Position numbers and translations under genes: made by a program
Notes under the pieces: model-generated
Database searches by the model: none
Seen by the model: only the letters and a program-made list of their open reading frames with translations
What the model was told of the DNA's origin: nothing
DNA from: JAJYLM01 sp964547905
GTDB taxonomy: Bacteria > JAMCPX01
Assembly (NCBI GenBank): GCA_964547905.1
Contig: CAZJPN010000093.1
Coordinates: 1 to 20,288, forward strand
DNA length: 20,288 nt
Direction: 5' to 3'
Shown: one piece after another, positions 7,258 through 15,612 of the stretch
How the letters are laid out: each line of letters begins with the position of its first letter
Numbering within the stretch: the stretch's first letter is position 1

Positions 7258-8703
7258 ATGAAATTAAACTTCAATAATAAAATTTTAATTATAGGGTATG
7301 GTGCTGTTTCTCAATGCACACTCCCAATTTTTCTTGATCATATAGATACACGAAGAACAAACATAACAATTATCGATTTCGAAGATAAATCTTCACAATT
7401 GAAGTCATTTACAGATACCGGAATAAAATTTGTACATAAAAAAATAACGCCTGAAAATCTAACATCCGTTTTGGATAAATATGCAGGTAAAAATGGGCTC
7501 ATTGTCGATTTGGCATGGAATATAGAAACAACGGACACATTAACATGGTGTCACCATAATAATACACTTTATGTAAACACTTCTATTGAATTATGGGATC
7601 CCTATAACAATCAGGATATTTTCGAAAAAACGCTTTACAGAAGACAGATGCGGATAAAAGAGTTGAAAGAAAAATTTGGAGATTCCTCAACCGCGATTCT
7701 CGATCATGGAGCAAATCCGGGATTAATTTCTCACTTTACAAAACAGGGCCTCATGGATATCGCAGATCGTATTATGAAAGATAAAAAATTTTCAGGCGAA
7801 TTACTCGAGGAACTATCAAGCTATAAAAAAGCAAAAGACTTCGCAAATTTAGCAAGGGTGCTCGGGGTTAAGGTAATTCATTGCAGTGAACGGGATACAC
7901 AGATAACAAATAAGCCAAAAGAGGTCGATGAATTTGTCAATACCTGGAGTATAGAAGGTTTTAGAGAGGAAGGAATAGCACCGGCTGAGCTGGGCTGGGG
8001 CACTCATGAAAAAAAGTATCCGTCGCTCGCATTCGAAGCGCCGTACGGCCCGAAAAACCAGATATTCCTGGCACAGATGGGGATGAACACACGCATTAAA
8101 TCGTACGTCCCGGAAATCGGACCAATCGAAGGTATGATAATAAGACATGGAGAGGCATTTGGTATTTCAGACAGACTTACGGTCTATGACAAACAGGAAC
8201 GGCCAATCTACAGACCCACAGTCCATTATGCTTATATGCCCTGTCATGAAGCAATAGTTTCTCTTGCTGAATTAAGGGCGAGAAATTATGAATTACAGCC
8301 AAAATTGAGAATAATGACCGATGAGATCACCTCAGGAAAAGATATACTTGGGGCATTGTTAATGGGTCATCCCTACGATTCATGGTGGACAGGTTCAATC
8401 TTAAGCATCGAGGAAGCGAGGAAGCTCGCGCCGGGACAGAACGCAACAACACTTCAAGTAGCAGCCGGTGTTGTTTCAGCGGTAAGATACATGATTGAAA
8501 ATCCAAAAAAGGGCATTCTTATTCCGGATGATATACCTCACGATTATATTCTAAACATAGCAAAGCCTTATCTTGGGGAGCTGCATTCGAGGCCGTATGA
8601 CTGGAATCCGCTGAAGAACAGAACTATATTTTTCAAAGAAAATCCGAAACATAGTGTAGACGAAGATCCATGGCAATTCGAATGTTTTTTGCCTTTACCT
8701 TAA
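7258..8703 (+). CDS. hss: Homospermidine synthase
   Basis: A 481-residue cytoplasmic enzyme of the saccharopine dehydrogenase-like homospermidine synthase family. It uses NAD+ to join two putrescines, or putrescine and spermidine, into sym-homospermidine, releasing ammonia or diaminopropane. The N-terminal Rossmann motif IIGYGAVSQ is at about 11-19. GANPGLISH (151-159) and the NTWSIEGF...PAELGWGTHE block at about 228-251 match the family. W230 and E238 fall one residue from the Trp229 and Glu237 I recall as active-site residues of the Blastochloris viridis enzyme. Length is normal. The ATG has no Shine-Dalgarno. The decarboxylase gene 3 nt downstream would supply the putrescine, which strongly supports the assignment. 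Confidence 0.9.
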   Translation: MKLNFNNKILIIGYGAVSQCTLPIFLDHIDTRRTNITIIDFEDKSSQLKSFTDTGIKFVHKKITPENLTSVLDKYAGKNGLIVDLAWNIETTDTLTWCHHNNTLYVNTSIELWDPYNNQDIFEKTLYRRQMRIKELKEKFGDSSTAILDHGANPGLISHFTKQGLMDIADRIMKDKKFSGELLEELSSYKKAKDFANLARVLGVKVIHCSERDTQITNKPKEVDEFVNTWSIEGFREEGIAPAELGWGTHEKKYPSLAFEAPYGPKNQIFLAQMGMNTRIKSYVPEIGPIEGMIIRHGEAFGISDRLTVYDKQERPIYRPTVHYAYMPCHEAIVSLAELRARNYELQPKLRIMTDEITSGKDILGALLMGHPYDSWWTGSILSIEEARKLAPGQNATTLQVAAGVVSAVRYMIENPKKGILIPDDIPHDYILNIAKPYLGELHSRPYDWNPLKNRTIFFKENPKHSVDEDPWQFECFLPLP

Positions 8704-8706
8704 CAC

Positions 8707-9897
8707 ATGAATAAAAAAATTATTAAAAAATTAGCAAAAAAAAACGGAACTCCTCTCCTGATATTAGATCACGAGCAGATAAGAAAAAACTATCAAGAAT
8801 TCAGGGAAAGACTTCCAAGAGTACAGGTTTATTATGCAATAAAGGCAAACTCTGATCCTGAAATAATAAAAACATTGTTGAAGCTCGGAGCGAGCTTTGA
8901 TGTGGCTTCTCTCAATGAATTTAACTTGATTTTTGATCTGGTAAAACACCTTGAGCCAAGAGAACTGCAGAATTTCATCTGGAATAATATTATCTACGCG
9001 AATCCTGTTAAAAAGCAAGATTCCCTGCATGTTTTAAATTTATACAAACCGCTCTTGACGTACGACAGTATCGAAGAGATGAAAAAAATAAAAATACATT
9101 CTCCGGATGCCGGACTATTGTTGAGAATTAAAATTTCAGATGAAGGTTCTGTTGTAAAATTTTCCAATAAATTTGGAATCGATCCGGGACGGGCTATAGA
9201 TTTGATAAAAAAAACATTAGAACATGGCATGACCGTTGAGGGAATAAGCTTCCATGCAGGAAGCCAGTGCAACCAGCCCAAGAATTTTGTAAAGGCGTTA
9301 AGAACTGTTGCCGGGATTTTCAAAGAAACGGATTCAAAGGGTTATCCTATTGGAGAAACGGCAACGAAGGGATATCCAATAAAAATTGTAGATATTGGAG
9401 GAGGTTTCCCTGTAAAATACCATGGAGATGAGCAATCTTTTGAAGGGTTGGCAAATATAATAAACAAAGAGGTTGATAGGTTATTTTCAAAAGATAAAGT
9501 ACTATTGTTGGCTGAGCCCGGGAGATTTTTAGTTGCAAATGCAGGAACAGAGGTTGCAAGTGTTGTACTTGCCAAACATTCGACAAATCTTCCTTCCTAC
9601 TATATTGATGATGGAGTCTATCAAACCTTTTCAGCTTTAATTTATGATCACATCCCAATAAAAGTGAGAGCGGTTAAAGATGGCCAACTGAAGGAATGCA
9701 GGCTGTTCGGCCCAACATGCGATGGATTGGATACGCTTTCAGAAAATGAATACATCCACAATACAGGAAAGGTTTTTTTGCCCCTCTTGAACGAAGGTGA
9801 TATAGTTTACGCAGAAAATATGGGTGCTTATACAACAGCCTCTTCAACCAATTTCAACGGAATACCCCCTGCGAAAGTTATTCACATTAATTTGTAA
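8707..9897 (+). CDS. Ornithine decarboxylase, PLP fold-type III
   Basis: A 396-residue decarboxylase with the alanine racemase-like fold, expected to turn ornithine into putrescine. Seen in order: PLP lysine K46 in YYAIKAN, H183 in SFHAGSQ, the phosphate-binding GGG at 231-233, AEPGR at 269-273, and GPTCDGLD (335-342) with the catalytic Cys338 and substrate-binding Asp339 typical of ornithine rather than diaminopimelate enzymes. GAY near the C-terminus is also conserved. Lysine or dual specificity is possible, because related bacterial enzymes act on both. It follows hss after 3 nt with no Shine-Dalgarno, so translation is probably coupled. An odd KGYPI duplication at 211-225 lies just before the glycine-rich loop. 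Confidence 0.88.
   Translation: MNKKIIKKLAKKNGTPLLILDHEQIRKNYQEFRERLPRVQVYYAIKANSDPEIIKTLLKLGASFDVASLNEFNLIFDLVKHLEPRELQNFIWNNIIYANPVKKQDSLHVLNLYKPLLTYDSIEEMKKIKIHSPDAGLLLRIKISDEGSVVKFSNKFGIDPGRAIDLIKKTLEHGMTVEGISFHAGSQCNQPKNFVKALRTVAGIFKETDSKGYPIGETATKGYPIKIVDIGGGFPVKYHGDEQSFEGLANIINKEVDRLFSKDKVLLLAEPGRFLVANAGTEVASVVLAKHSTNLPSYYIDDGVYQTFSALIYDHIPIKVRAVKDGQLKECRLFGPTCDGLDTLSENEYIHNTGKVFLPLLNEGDIVYAENMGAYTTASSTNFNGIPPAKVIHINL
9337..9381 (+). repeat. In-frame duplicated segment inside the decarboxylase
   Basis: The 15-nt segment encoding KGYPI occurs at 9337-9351 and again at 9367-9381, with two silent-site differences (T/A at two positions). The 30-nt period keeps the frame and adds ten residues before IVDIGGGFP. 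Compared with what I recall of the family, only one such segment is expected here. Confidence 0.6.
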
Positions 9898-9946
9898 ATG
9901 CATTTTGAGTTAAACTGTTCCGTTCAAAATAATGAAGAATCTTTCA

Positions 9947-11119
9947 TTACTTCTGTTTTTCTATAGCTGCCAATACAGCCTTGCCCAGCTCTACACATTC
10001 TCCCAATGATCCTTCTTTAATATTCGATATTTTGTCCTCCGGTGTGTGCCAGTGTCCCGGCAAACCTTTGGAATCAAGCCTTACAATACTCGTTGCCTGA
10101 AAACCTTTTCTGCTGAATGGCGTAGCATCCGTATTACCGAATGGCAGGTTAGCAAGCTTTAGATTAATCTTATTTGCTTCTGCCGCTTTACATACAAATT
10201 CTATAAACTTTTTTGAATGAGATGATCTTACCTCTAATTCTTTTTTTACAACACGCAGCATTCCTTCTTCGCCAACCATGTCAAAATTAAGTATAGAGGT
10301 CGGTATTGATTTGAGATCCTGCAGGTGTCGTTTTACAAAGGACTGGGAACCTTTTGTATTAGGCTCTTCGGCTCCAAATGATATACACATTATCTCTGTA
10401 TTTAAGGGCTTGTTTTTGGATAAATAATCAGCAAGACCAATAACCGTAGCCACACCGGAAAGATTGTCGTTTGCCCCTTCAACCGGAATATCTGTAACCA
10501 GACCCTTACGCATGATCTGCGATGTAATAACGCCGACAAAACCTATTAAAACAGTCCATGCCCATAGTTTCGTAGGTATAATCGGGTAAAGTAATTTACC
10601 TTTTATCATAGCATAAATGGACAGAGCTATCATCCCAAACAGAGAAATAGTCGTTAAAAACTCAAGAACCGGGGTAAGCCATACAAATTGTCTATGCAGC
10701 AGTGTCATGTTAAAAGCTGAGTCATGGTGGCCTGAAACAATGAATCTTCTTTTAACCTCACCTTTTGGTTCTATAATACCAATTATATTTGCAGTTTTTT
10801 TCTTTTTCATATATTTGTCTATAAATTCTATATCGTACCACCTTGAGCTTAAAAATAATACTTCAGAAGCAAAACCAACTATAAAGGAGATGATTGGAGA
10901 TATGAAGAAAGTAACAAACGTTGCGACAACAGCATAAGTTACCACTTCTGTGAGACGCTGAAGCACCCTTGGTGCTATATCAAATGCTTCAACTTCTACT
11001 TTGTCGCACGATTTGCCCATGAATCTCTTTATAATCTCAATCGCCTTCCTGTCTGATTCTGAACCGGCTATTCTTGGACCACACGTATTAATTATATCAA
11101 ATATACAATCTTTCAACAT
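9947..11119 (-). CDS. Membrane-anchored M28 family metallopeptidase
   Basis: A 390-residue zinc peptidase of family M28 (aminopeptidase Y/S type). The full metal and catalytic set is visible: H131-x-D133 in GHHD, bridging D218 in GANDNLSG, catalytic E251 with ligand E252 in FGAEE, D280 in NFDMVG, and H358 in HWHTPED. Unusually, hydrophobic helices lie at about 56-90 and about 146-200, the latter between the first zinc motif and the bridging Asp. The catalytic domain is therefore split by membrane segments. There is no standard signal peptide. The gene follows mltG with 1 nt between them and ends convergently with the decarboxylase. The substrate is unknown; a peptide or peptidoglycan-derived role is only suggested by mltG. 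Confidence 0.85.
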   Translation of the reverse strand: MLKDCIFDIINTCGPRIAGSESDRKAIEIIKRFMGKSCDKVEVEAFDIAPRVLQRLTEVVTYAVVATFVTFFISPIISFIVGFASEVLFLSSRWYDIEFIDKYMKKKKTANIIGIIEPKGEVKRRFIVSGHHDSAFNMTLLHRQFVWLTPVLEFLTTISLFGMIALSIYAMIKGKLLYPIIPTKLWAWTVLIGFVGVITSQIMRKGLVTDIPVEGANDNLSGVATVIGLADYLSKNKPLNTEIMCISFGAEEPNTKGSQSFVKRHLQDLKSIPTSILNFDMVGEEGMLRVVKKELEVRSSHSKKFIEFVCKAAEANKINLKLANLPFGNTDATPFSRKGFQATSIVRLDSKGLPGHWHTPEDKISNIKEGSLGECVELGKAVLAAIEKQK

Positions 11120-11120
11120 A

Positions 11121-12134
11121 TTATTTCTTCTTAAATCTTCTCCGTTGATATAGGTTTACGTAATAATTGTGTTCCCTCAATGTTCTTGTAAATTCATGAC
11201 TACCATCGTTATTTGCAACAAAATAAAGATATTTTACATTGGCAGGATAAAGGGCAGCTATAATGGATTCGATGCCTGGATTACATATGGGTCCAGGTGG
11301 TAAGCCATAATTTGTATATGTGTTGTATGGATTTTTCTTCCTAAGATCCGCCCTCGTAATTACATCATTGGTTATGTGTAGCGCATATATAACCGTTGGA
11401 TCGGATTGCAGTCTCATGCCAAGTTTCAATCTATTGTGAAAAACACCTGAGATTAAGTATCTTTCAGCGGGAACCGCGGTCTCTTTTTCAATCATGGATG
11501 CTAGAGTTATAACCTGCAATGTTGTCATACCGATCTCCTTTGCCCGCTGTTGCATCTCAGGCGTATAGGTTAGTTTAAATTGATCCACCATCTTTTTGAT
11601 GATCTCTTCAGGCGTAAGTCCTTTGCTTAACTTATAGGTGTCCGGGTAAAGAAATCCTTCCAGGGAATCCGCACTTATACCCATGCCTGCTATAAAAACT
11701 TTGTTTTTTGTAAGTTCCACAAATGTGTTTACATCATTCAACAACCTTTTCTCGTTCAGTAACTCCGCTATTCCCTGATCCGTATAACCTTCCGGTATCG
11801 TTACCTCATGCAAAACCACCTCTCCGTTTAACAACTTTTCCAATATTGTTATCGGACGCATAGAGCTGCTTAATAGATATTCACCATATTTAACATCGTG
11901 CGTTGCATTCATCAAATATGCAAGGAGCTTAAAGTTTAGTTTCTCATTTATGATATGTTTGGCCTCAAGGATATTGGAAACCCTTTTAAAGGGTAAACCC
12001 GCCGGGATGTTAATCGTTGTAAGTACACCTGCCGAAGCTGCAGGTATGATAAGGAAGTGTAAAAACTGTACTGTAAAAACCAGAGCACTTATAAGCAAAA
12101 ATGTTATGATATACCATCGAATCCTTTTTATCAT
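11121..12134 (-). CDS. mltG: Endolytic murein transglycosylase MltG
   Basis: A 337-residue YceG/MltG family protein that cuts nascent glycan strands in the periplasm and may set their length. A single N-terminal anchor spans about 8-30, followed by a LysM-like subdomain and the YceG catalytic domain. The active-site block ASMIEKET (212-219) followed by GVFHNRL and GMRLQSDPTVIYAL is canonical; E218 aligns with the catalytic Glu of E. coli MltG, with E216 nearby. The C-terminal YFVANNDGSHEFT is also typical. The ATG overlaps the stop of the acyl-CoA synthetase frame by 4 nt, so expression should be coupled to that gene. Length is normal. Confidence 0.93.
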   Translation of the reverse strand: MIKRIRWYIITFLLISALVFTVQFLHFLIIPAASAGVLTTINIPAGLPFKRVSNILEAKHIINEKLNFKLLAYLMNATHDVKYGEYLLSSSMRPITILEKLLNGEVVLHEVTIPEGYTDQGIAELLNEKRLLNDVNTFVELTKNKVFIAGMGISADSLEGFLYPDTYKLSKGLTPEEIIKKMVDQFKLTYTPEMQQRAKEIGMTTLQVITLASMIEKETAVPAERYLISGVFHNRLKLGMRLQSDPTVIYALHITNDVITRADLRKKNPYNTYTNYGLPPGPICNPGIESIIAALYPANVKYLYFVANNDGSHEFTRTLREHNYYVNLYQRRRFKKK

Positions 12135-12511
12135 ACCATCTTTTCTACTACAACTCTTGCATCGAGTGCAAGGGCTTTTTCTTCATCCAGAAACACAGGG
12201 TTGAGATCAAGTTCAACTATATTGAACCTGTCGATCATCATCTTAGATACCGTTGTTATCAGGTGTACTGCCTCTTGTATTGCCAAAGCCTTTTGTCCTC
12301 TTGCCCCTTTCAGTAATACATATCCCTTTAACCTTTTGAGCATGTCTAATGCGTATGCCTCATCAACAGGACATAGGGCAAGAGAAGTATCCCGAAGAAT
12401 TTCTGTGTAGATACCACCTATACCTGTGATGATGATCGGCCCAAACTCTTCATCCCTTTTTGCAGCTATTATCAATTCCATAGGACCCTTCAACATTTTT
12501 TGAATAACGAC
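12131..12511 (-). pseudogene. C-terminal ATP-grasp part of acyl-CoA synthetase, out of frame
   Basis: The remaining 126 codons of the synthetase, beginning VVIQKML and containing RDEEFGPIIITGIGGIYTE and the late NIVELDLNPVF motif of ATP-grasp_5/succinyl-CoA synthetase beta-type domains. It has no start or ribosome site of its own. The frame opens at 12562 only because of overlap with the upstream part. It joins the N-terminal part after the GGG at 12511-12513 (CCC on the plus strand) if one base is restored. No stop codon or other damage has accumulated, so the break is recent, a sequencing error, or recoded. Its stop overlaps the mltG start as ATGA. Confidence 0.8.
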
Positions 12512-14214
12512 CCATCTGGAACAATATTTGGATGGACTTTTTTTATCCCGTCGGTAAGCCAATCATAAGCTTCAATGGCTCTGGTTTCATTATCTATATC
12601 AAGCATAACGCCGCCTATATCAGATTTATGTGAAACATTCATGGACTCTATTTTCATTGCCAGGGGATAGCCGAGTTCTTTTATAATATTTTTTAATTCA
12701 GCTTGGGACCTTGCGTATGCCCATGGTGCTGTTGGTATGCCGTGAAATTGAACAACGTTTAAAGAGCCCATGAGTGACAGGGTATTTTTAATGCCATGCT
12801 TTACGCCAATCATAGAGGTTTTTGAAGAGGTATCAAGGTTCCTCTTACATGCTCTTGCGTCCCTTATCTTTGCCACAGCCTTGAGCATGGTTGCGGGATC
12901 AGTAAAAAAGGGATAGTCAATACCTTCTCTCAATTTATTCAGATTAGCAATCTCTGTAAAAAACAACGGGAGGACCGGCTTATCATACTTTCTGGTTAAT
13001 TCCAGAAATCTCTTTGCCATTTCTTCGGATGATCCTTCATGAATTGCCGATGAATACGTATGTATGAAAATAACCATATCAAAAGATGGATCTGCCAGTG
13101 CAAGCTCGACAAAATTGATGTAAAAATCAAAATCATAGATGTCTCCCATATCCAGCGGATTGGTAAGATTTATAACACCTGCTCTTACATGTTTATTTAC
13201 TTCTTGAAGAAACTTTTCGGAAAATTGAGGTGTTTCAAAACCATACTGTGCTACAGCATCCTCCGTAATAATTGCATGTCCACCCGACCTTGAAAGAACA
13301 GCAATCCTGTTGCCATAGTTATTGGTAATACTCAAAAGCTTAACAACGTCCGCGAATTCCGTGAGAGTATCCGCCCTTATCGCACCTGCTTCTTTTAATG
13401 CCTCCGTTACAACCACATCATCGTTTGCAATAGCTGAGGCATGCGATCTTGCAATCTGGGCTGTTTTAGCATTAATATTGGATTTGAAAACAACGATAGG
13501 GTTACTGCCATTCTGGATGAGCTCTATTAACCCGGTACCATTCTTTATATCCTCTAGATACATTGCTATAAGCTTTGTGCCAGGGTCATCCATAAGGTAT
13601 GATAGATACCCAATCTCATCTATATTCGTTTTATTACCGATACTTATAACCTTGTTGATACCAACGCCTTCGTAGCTGAACATCTGCATAATCATCAAGG
13701 ACATACCCCCGCTCTGAGAAATTATGGATACGCCCCCTTTCCTTATTGGAGGTACGACCGGAGAAAAAGGTGTACACAATCCATTTTCCATATTGACGAC
13801 GCCAAGACCGTTGGGACCGGTAAATCTTATGTTGTAGGTTTCCGCTATCTTTTTAATTTCCTGCTCAAGCATCATGCCCTGATCGCCTGTCTCTGAAAAC
13901 CCGCCTGATTCTATGACTGCATATCCTATGCCTCTCTTACCGCAATCGGTCAGTAATTCAGGAACTGTTTGTGCAGGGGTAAGGATAACAGCGAGATCCA
14001 CGCTGTCCTGCACATCATTTATACTCTTATAAACCCTCATACCATTTATTTCGCTGTCTTTTCTGCCTATAAGGTGAATCTTGCCTGTATATTTATTATC
14101 TATCATGTTCCTTAAAATAATCTGGCCAAGGTTATCCAGATTTTCCGAGACTCCGAATATTGCTACACTCTTGGGATAAAAGAGTCCGTCCATCGTTTTC
14201 ATCTCTTTATTCAT
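12490..14214 (-). CDS. NDP-forming acyl-CoA synthetase, N-terminal part (frameshifted)
   Basis: 574 codons of an ADP/NDP-forming acyl-CoA synthetase, which interconverts acyl-CoA plus ADP and Pi with free acid, CoA and ATP in the cytoplasm. Order: CoA-binding Rossmann domain (about 10-140, SVAIFGVSE), ligase-CoA domains (about 145-450) with the expected phospho-His H258 in ARSHAS, then the first part of the ATP-grasp domain (from about 470). The native frame ends after PDG (residue 568), where six foreign residues and TGA follow. Adding one base restores the rest, giving 694 residues, the usual single-chain length. The start is ATG at 14214 with GGAGG (14226-14222) 7 nt upstream; the open frame runs further up but that part is not homologous. 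First gene of the operon with mltG and the M28 peptidase. Confidence 0.85.
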   Translation of the reverse strand: MNKEMKTMDGLFYPKSVAIFGVSENLDNLGQIILRNMIDNKYTGKIHLIGRKDSEINGMRVYKSINDVQDSVDLAVILTPAQTVPELLTDCGKRGIGYAVIESGGFSETGDQGMMLEQEIKKIAETYNIRFTGPNGLGVVNMENGLCTPFSPVVPPIRKGGVSIISQSGGMSLMIMQMFSYEGVGINKVISIGNKTNIDEIGYLSYLMDDPGTKLIAMYLEDIKNGTGLIELIQNGSNPIVVFKSNINAKTAQIARSHASAIANDDVVVTEALKEAGAIRADTLTEFADVVKLLSITNNYGNRIAVLSRSGGHAIITEDAVAQYGFETPQFSEKFLQEVNKHVRAGVINLTNPLDMGDIYDFDFYINFVELALADPSFDMVIFIHTYSSAIHEGSSEEMAKRFLELTRKYDKPVLPLFFTEIANLNKLREGIDYPFFTDPATMLKAVAKIRDARACKRNLDTSSKTSMIGVKHGIKNTLSLMGSLNVVQFHGIPTAPWAYARSQAELKNIIKELGYPLAMKIESMNVSHKSDIGGVMLDIDNETRAIEAYDWLTDGIKKVHPNIVPDGSLFKKC

Positions 14215-14339
14215 AATCAAACCTCCGTATATCAGATAAACAGCATACACTGTGATCTTCAAGAATAATTTAAAAATATGCTTTTGCAGGATCCGGAACA
14301 TGCAGGGAAAAATGCAAGTTAGCGAACTTAAAGCGGCTT

Positions 14340-14375
14340 GAACCGTTTGAATCGTTTAAACTGTTAAAATCGTCA
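14340..14375. repeat. Four degenerate 9-nt tandem units
   Basis: GAACCGTTT, GAATCGTTT, AAACTGTTA and AAATCGTCA follow one another. They lie in the 223-nt gap between the start of the synthetase gene and the end of the HEAT-like gene. The same gap contains a GGATC/GATCC stem (14383-14387, 14392-14396) with a 4-nt loop, alternatively ATCCC/GGGAT (14393-14397, 14407-14411). No T-run follows on the minus strand, so this is not a clear terminator. Nothing else is seen in the gap. Confidence 0.45.
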
Positions 14376-14437
14376 AGAAGGTGGATCGCATGATCCCGGC
14401 TTTGGTGGGATACCGCGAACGAACAAATGAATCTTTA

Positions 14438-15085
14438 CTATTGCATTTTCTGGGTTAATGTCTCTTGTGTAAGCTCACCAATGGTCTTTTTTGATATACT
14501 TCCATTACCATCAAGCAATAATATCTCTGAAGTATCATTCAATAAATGTTTTCGGTGTTCCTCCGGTACGGCCGCCCCTATCTGTCCAAGACACCAAACA
14601 GCATATCCGCGAGTTTCGGTTAACGGATCAGCAAGATACATATTTATATAGGGCGCATACGGTTTTATATGAGAAGGTTCTATTGCGGCAATCCTTCCCA
14701 TTGCCCACAAAACACCTGGCCTGAAATATGTCTCTTTTATTTTAAGCAAGGAAATAACAAGCGGCACATATTCTTTAAAAAGATCCATCCTTTTACTGAT
14801 AATCTCTCCAAGAAGTTCCGGAGACGACCATCCAATGCTTCCGGAATCATCGTTCAGTGACCACAAGAGGTTACTTATAACAGTACGTACAAAATCCAGT
14901 TCCTGAGCAGAGATTACAGATACAGCATACCCGGCAGCTTTGATAACCTTAAATCTGGTGTTGTTATCCGTTGTATAGCTCAAAGAAAGTAATGTAGATA
15001 ATCTATTTTTTCTCTCTTTTATCAGTTCACACAATTCATTGTACTGTTCCTTTAATACGAGGCTTTTGATTTTTTCTTTTAACAT
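14438..15085 (-). CDS. HEAT-like repeat protein, DVU0298-type
   Basis: A 215-residue, mainly helical soluble protein. The stretch LLWSLNDDSGSIGWSSPE at about 93-110, followed by LGEII, matches a motif I associate with the DVU0298 family of HEAT-like proteins from sulfate reducers. Later helices contain RPGVLWAMGRIA and RGYAVWCLGQIGA, which read as HEAT/PBS-lyase-type repeats. The role is unknown; such repeats usually bind proteins. The ATG has AAGGATG a few bases upstream and lies 24 nt after the dsrE-like gene, so the two form one operon. The family name rests on motif memory. Confidence 0.6.
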   Translation of the reverse strand: MLKEKIKSLVLKEQYNELCELIKERKNRLSTLLSLSYTTDNNTRFKVIKAAGYAVSVISAQELDFVRTVISNLLWSLNDDSGSIGWSSPELLGEIISKRMDLFKEYVPLVISLLKIKETYFRPGVLWAMGRIAAIEPSHIKPYAPYINMYLADPLTETRGYAVWCLGQIGAAVPEEHRKHLLNDTSEILLLDGNGSISKKTIGELTQETLTQKMQ

Positions 15086-15109
15086 AAATCATCCTTTGCT
15101 TATTATAAT

Positions 15110-15469
15110 TTAAGGCTTTATATATGCATACCCATCGTGCTGTTTTTTTATGATCTCAGTTACTCCTGCAGGAACAACTTTAACAAATGAAGGCAATTTG
15201 TCCTCAGCTATTGGACATCCAGGGTTTTCTTCGCAAAACATCCTGATAGAATTTCTGCAAGCAATAATTGTCACTCCAAGCTTATGTATGATCATCATTT
15301 TCTTTATAAGAGTTTTATCACTGAAAACAGTTATGGCATCCCCGTTTATAATGAGTTCTATTTCTGGTTTTACGGGTACAATATCTTTTATCAAATTTTT
15401 TATATTACCAATAGCTATAAATATACGCTTATCTTCGTTAACATGAAAGATAACTTTATAATTCTTCAT
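15110..15469 (-). CDS. DsrE/DsrF-like sulfur relay family protein
   Basis: A 119-residue protein of the DsrE superfamily (COG1416-like). It begins YKVIFHVNEDKR, has the IELIINGDAITVF core strand and loop, and ends VVPAGVTEIIKKQHDGYAYIKP, the family's conserved C-terminus. Known members bind or pass sulfur through a conserved cysteine, but many small homologs lack a proven role. Cysteines here are C71 in the usual position after the central strand, plus C79 and C85 nearby. No Shine-Dalgarno precedes the ATG. The neighbouring TSUP exporter, transcribed divergently, supports a link to sulfur compounds. Confidence 0.82.
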   Translation of the reverse strand: MKNYKVIFHVNEDKRIFIAIGNIKNLIKDIVPVKPEIELIINGDAITVFSDKTLIKKMMIIHKLGVTIIACRNSIRMFCEENPGCPIAEDKLPSFVKVVPAGVTEIIKKQHDGYAYIKP

Positions 15470-15476
15470 ACTAATT

Positions 15477-15505
15477 TAATTAAGCATTCATACTGTCAAT
15501 ATCAA
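15477..15505 (-). promoter_or_regulatory. Possible promoter of the dsrE-like operon
   Basis: On the minus strand, TTGATA (15505-15500) is 17 nt from a poor -10, TAATTA (15482-15477), only 7 nt before the ATG at 15469. An overlapping TTGACA (15499-15494) is an alternative -35 without a good -10. Either choice leaves little or no leader. Confidence 0.25.
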
Positions 15506-15574
15506 CAGAAGCATCCTAAGCAAGCGGCTTATCAGATACAAAAGAATACGCTCGCACTTTATTTAAAAATTATA

Positions 15575-15603
15575 TTGACACTATTTTTTGCATATTGTAT
15601 ACA
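15575..15603 (+). promoter_or_regulatory. Promoter directly before the TSUP exporter gene
   Basis: TTGACA (15575-15580) and TATACA (15598-15603) are separated by 17 nt. Transcription would start near 15610, next to the ATG at 15613. No Shine-Dalgarno is present, so the message is probably leaderless or nearly so. Confidence 0.55.
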
Positions 15604-15612
15604 ATATATAAG

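Noticed and set aside
9931..9948. Hairpin AATGAA/TTCATT as a terminator between the decarboxylase and the M28 gene
   Set aside because: The stem is only six weak pairs, overlaps the M28 stop codon, and the T-run is seven bases away; too weak to call.
14215..14301. N-terminal extension of the acyl-CoA synthetase
   Set aside because: The extra 29 codons are hydrophobic, not homologous to the family, and cross the GGAGG that serves the ATG at 14214.
15595..15612. TTG start for the TSUP gene
   Set aside because: The codon overlaps the -10 region of a strong promoter and the extension is absent from the family N-terminus.
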